From: Lachnospiraceae bacterium UBA1759
GTDB lineage: Bacteria; Bacillota; Clostridia; Lachnospirales; Lachnospiraceae
DNA: 13,865 nt
Assembly: GCA_002315555.1 (NCBI GenBank)
Contig: DCHF01000024.1
Location: 1-13,865 of the forward strand
Direction of reading: 5' to 3'
The notes beneath the pieces were generated by a model. It was not told the DNA's origin. It saw nothing but the letters and a program-made list of their open reading frames with translations, and ran no database searches. Position numbers and translations under genes: made by a program. This document shows, in pieces, positions 12,442-13,865 of this stretch (positions are counted from its first letter, which is position 1; the number at the start of each line of letters is the position of its first letter).

Positions 12442-12471
12442 GGTCTTCCCTCCTTCTCGGTTGGTGTGTGC

Positions 12472-12500
12472 ATATTACCGTCAGAAGGGAATGAAGTCAA
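12472..12500 (-). promoter_or_regulatory. Promoter of the 80-residue protein gene
   Basis: On the minus strand TTGACT (12500-12495) and TAATAT (12477-12472) are separated by exactly 17 bases, and the gene start follows 30 bases later with a strong ribosome site. Confidence 0.75.
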
Positions 12501-12642
12501 GTTATATAATATATGTCTATATATTACCCTGTATCACATCCTTCACTTTTCGAACTTGAAATATAGTCGAGCTTTTTTGCGTTTGTATTTCTCATATACC
12601 GTTATACAAGAAATTTCTGCACACTTTACTTTTCAATTTTCG

Positions 12643-12688
12643 TTGACTTCTTGAAATTTCCGTGCTATAATACTCTCTGTAATTTCAA
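12643..12688 (+). promoter_or_regulatory. Promoter of the Fic gene with inverted TTGAAATT words
   Basis: TTGACT (12643-12648) and TATAAT (12666-12671) are 17 bases apart, a near-consensus promoter about 48 bases before the Fic start. TTGAAATT (12651-12658) and its inverse AATTTCAA (12681-12688) flank the -10 symmetrically. The palindrome GAAATTTC occurs here (12653-12660) and again at 12610-12617. These could be operators for the winged helix of the Fic protein itself; that is inference. Confidence 0.65.
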
Positions 12689-12718
12689 CTTCCGCATTCG
12701 CGGAGAAAGGATTTCTAT

Positions 12719-13864
12719 ATGGAAAATCGTGCCGGCTGCTTTGTCAATAATTTATCCGGCGAAATGGCTTATAAATCTTTTAAACCGGCGCCTCTCCCAC
12801 CGAGTCCGCCTGTCGAGATGGATACCGAAATGATACAGAAGCTTGTTGAGGCAAACAGAAACATTGCGATACTGGAAGGGCTATCTTCCCGCATTCCGAA
12901 TATGGATTTGTTTGTCTCTATGTATGTCAGAAAAGAGGCTTTGATGTCTTCACAGATTGAAGGAACTCAATGTACTCTTGATGATATTCTCAGCCCCTAT
13001 ATAGAAACAAATGCCAATCAGGATGTAGCGGATGTTGTCAACTATGTCAAAGCTACAGAGTATGCCATTGACAGGCTAAATACTCTCCCTATTTGCTCAA
13101 GACTCATCAAGGAAACTCACGCTGTTCTTCTCCAAGGCGTCAGAGGCAGCGAAAAAAGTCCCGGTGAATTCCGTTACTCTCAGAACTGGATCGGCGGGAC
13201 GGGAAGTACGCTTATGAATGCGCGATACATTCCGCCGAATCCTTCTGATATGATTGAGGCAATGTCAAATCTCGAAAAGTTTATCAACAATGATGATTCA
13301 TTGGATCCCCTTATTGCTTCCGCTCTCATTCATTACCAGTTTGAGACAACGCACCCCTTCCTGGATGGAAACGGTCGCGTAGGGCGTTTGCTGATTACGC
13401 TTTTCCTGATGGAACGAAAAGTGCTTACAACTCCTGCCCTCTATATTTCCTACTATCTGAAATTGAACCGTGTCGAATACTATGATCGTATGACACAGGT
13501 CAGGAGAACCGGGGATTATGAGCAATGGATTCGTTTTTTCCTTGACGCAATCAGCGAATCCGCTAAGGAAGCAGTCGCGGATATCGATAGACTAACCACA
13601 CTCCACGATTCCAGTATGAGTAAGCTAAACGATCTCTCCACACGGCAAAAAAAGTCCGTGTTTGCAGTTTTCACTTACCTTGAAAGCAACCCCATTATCG
13701 ATATCGGAAAAACAGCCTCTGCGCTGGGAATGTCTTACAATACAACGGCAAAAGCTGTATCCATTCTCGAAGAGAAAAGAATATTACAGCAGACTAGCAA
13801 AGAAGGAAAAGCCCGAATCTACTCATATACCGATTATCTTGATATTCTCCGCAAAAGCACCTAA
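12719..13864 (+). CDS. Fic-family protein AMP-transferase (class II) with C-terminal winged helix
   Basis: The 381-residue protein is complete. The catalytic motif is canonical: HPFLDGNGRVGR at residues 212-223, with the catalytic His212 and the ATP-binding GNGR. The autoinhibitory helix motif [ST]xxxE[GN] is at S77-G82 (SSQIEG), N-terminal to the Fic core, which makes it class II. The N-terminal Fic_N-type region covers about residues 20-60, and the substrate-flap strand is near 155-172. The C-terminus (about 305-370, TRQKKSVFAVFTYLESNP, then SYNTTAKAVSILEEKRIL) is a winged helix. Such enzymes transfer AMP from ATP to Tyr, Ser or Thr of target proteins, often topoisomerases, and self-inhibit in the resting state. 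The start has AAAGG eight bases upstream and a strong promoter. It stands alone, with no separate antitoxin gene needed in this class. Confidence 0.92.
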   Translation: MENRAGCFVNNLSGEMAYKSFKPAPLPPSPPVEMDTEMIQKLVEANRNIAILEGLSSRIPNMDLFVSMYVRKEALMSSQIEGTQCTLDDILSPYIETNANQDVADVVNYVKATEYAIDRLNTLPICSRLIKETHAVLLQGVRGSEKSPGEFRYSQNWIGGTGSTLMNARYIPPNPSDMIEAMSNLEKFINNDDSLDPLIASALIHYQFETTHPFLDGNGRVGRLLITLFLMERKVLTTPALYISYYLKLNRVEYYDRMTQVRRTGDYEQWIRFFLDAISESAKEAVADIDRLTTLHDSSMSKLNDLSTRQKKSVFAVFTYLESNPIIDIGKTASALGMSYNTTAKAVSILEEKRILQQTSKEGKARIYSYTDYLDILRKST

Positions 13865-13865
13865 T

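Overview
This window looks like accessory DNA from a Clostridia-type gut Firmicute. The evidence is strong AGGAGG-like ribosome sites, TTGACT-17-TATACT-type promoters, moderate GC with AT-rich intergenic stretches, GTG starts, and a large serine recombinase of the kind common in that group. I cannot name the species. No tRNA, rRNA, CRISPR array or recognisable IS element was seen.

Layout. (1) 1-585: the 3' part of a DegT/DnrJ-type aminotransferase on the minus strand, broken at about 209, then about 375 bases without a gene holding a minus-strand terminator and a promoter. (2) 586-3439: stress and toxin-antitoxin (TA) cargo. It holds a Phd-PIN pair on plus. On minus, an RHH antitoxin, a RelE/ParE toxin and a coiled-coil protein with an alkyltransferase-like (ATL) DNA-binding domain form one unit. 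A solitary RHH + Phd-like antitoxin-type protein follows. A GC-rich, hairpin-forming, apparently non-coding block lies between the last two. (3) 3490-10262: a seven-gene minus-strand operon, read right to left: RecA/RepA-like ATPase, shared-domain protein 1, shared-domain protein 2, large serine recombinase, shared-domain protein 3, a recombinase catalytic-domain-only protein, and a degenerate ATPase with its own N-terminal shared domain. Its promoter (about 10350) has a good -10, a poor -35 and two 17-bp operators upstream. (4) 10515-11472: a divergent XRE regulator and a SLOG/DUF1273 nucleotide-binding protein. (5) 11663-12441: a second XRE regulator, a foldable RNA-like stretch, and a small minus-strand gene with its own promoter and terminator. 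(6) 12719-13864: a complete class II Fic AMP-transferase with a C-terminal winged helix.

How it may work together. The operon in region 3 is the core. By eye, a domain of about 100 residues recurs in five of its seven proteins, including the C-terminal half of the large recombinase and the N-terminus of the degenerate ATPase. The operon appears to carry one intact set (ATPase, two stand-alone domain proteins, recombinase) and one reduced set (domain protein, catalytic-only recombinase with an altered arginine motif, ATPase without a Walker A). This suggests an ATP-dependent serine-recombinase machine with a diverged accessory or regulatory half. It is the best candidate for an undescribed system. 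The flanking TA, ATL, SLOG and Fic genes look like typical island cargo. The ends of the mobile element cannot be placed from this window.
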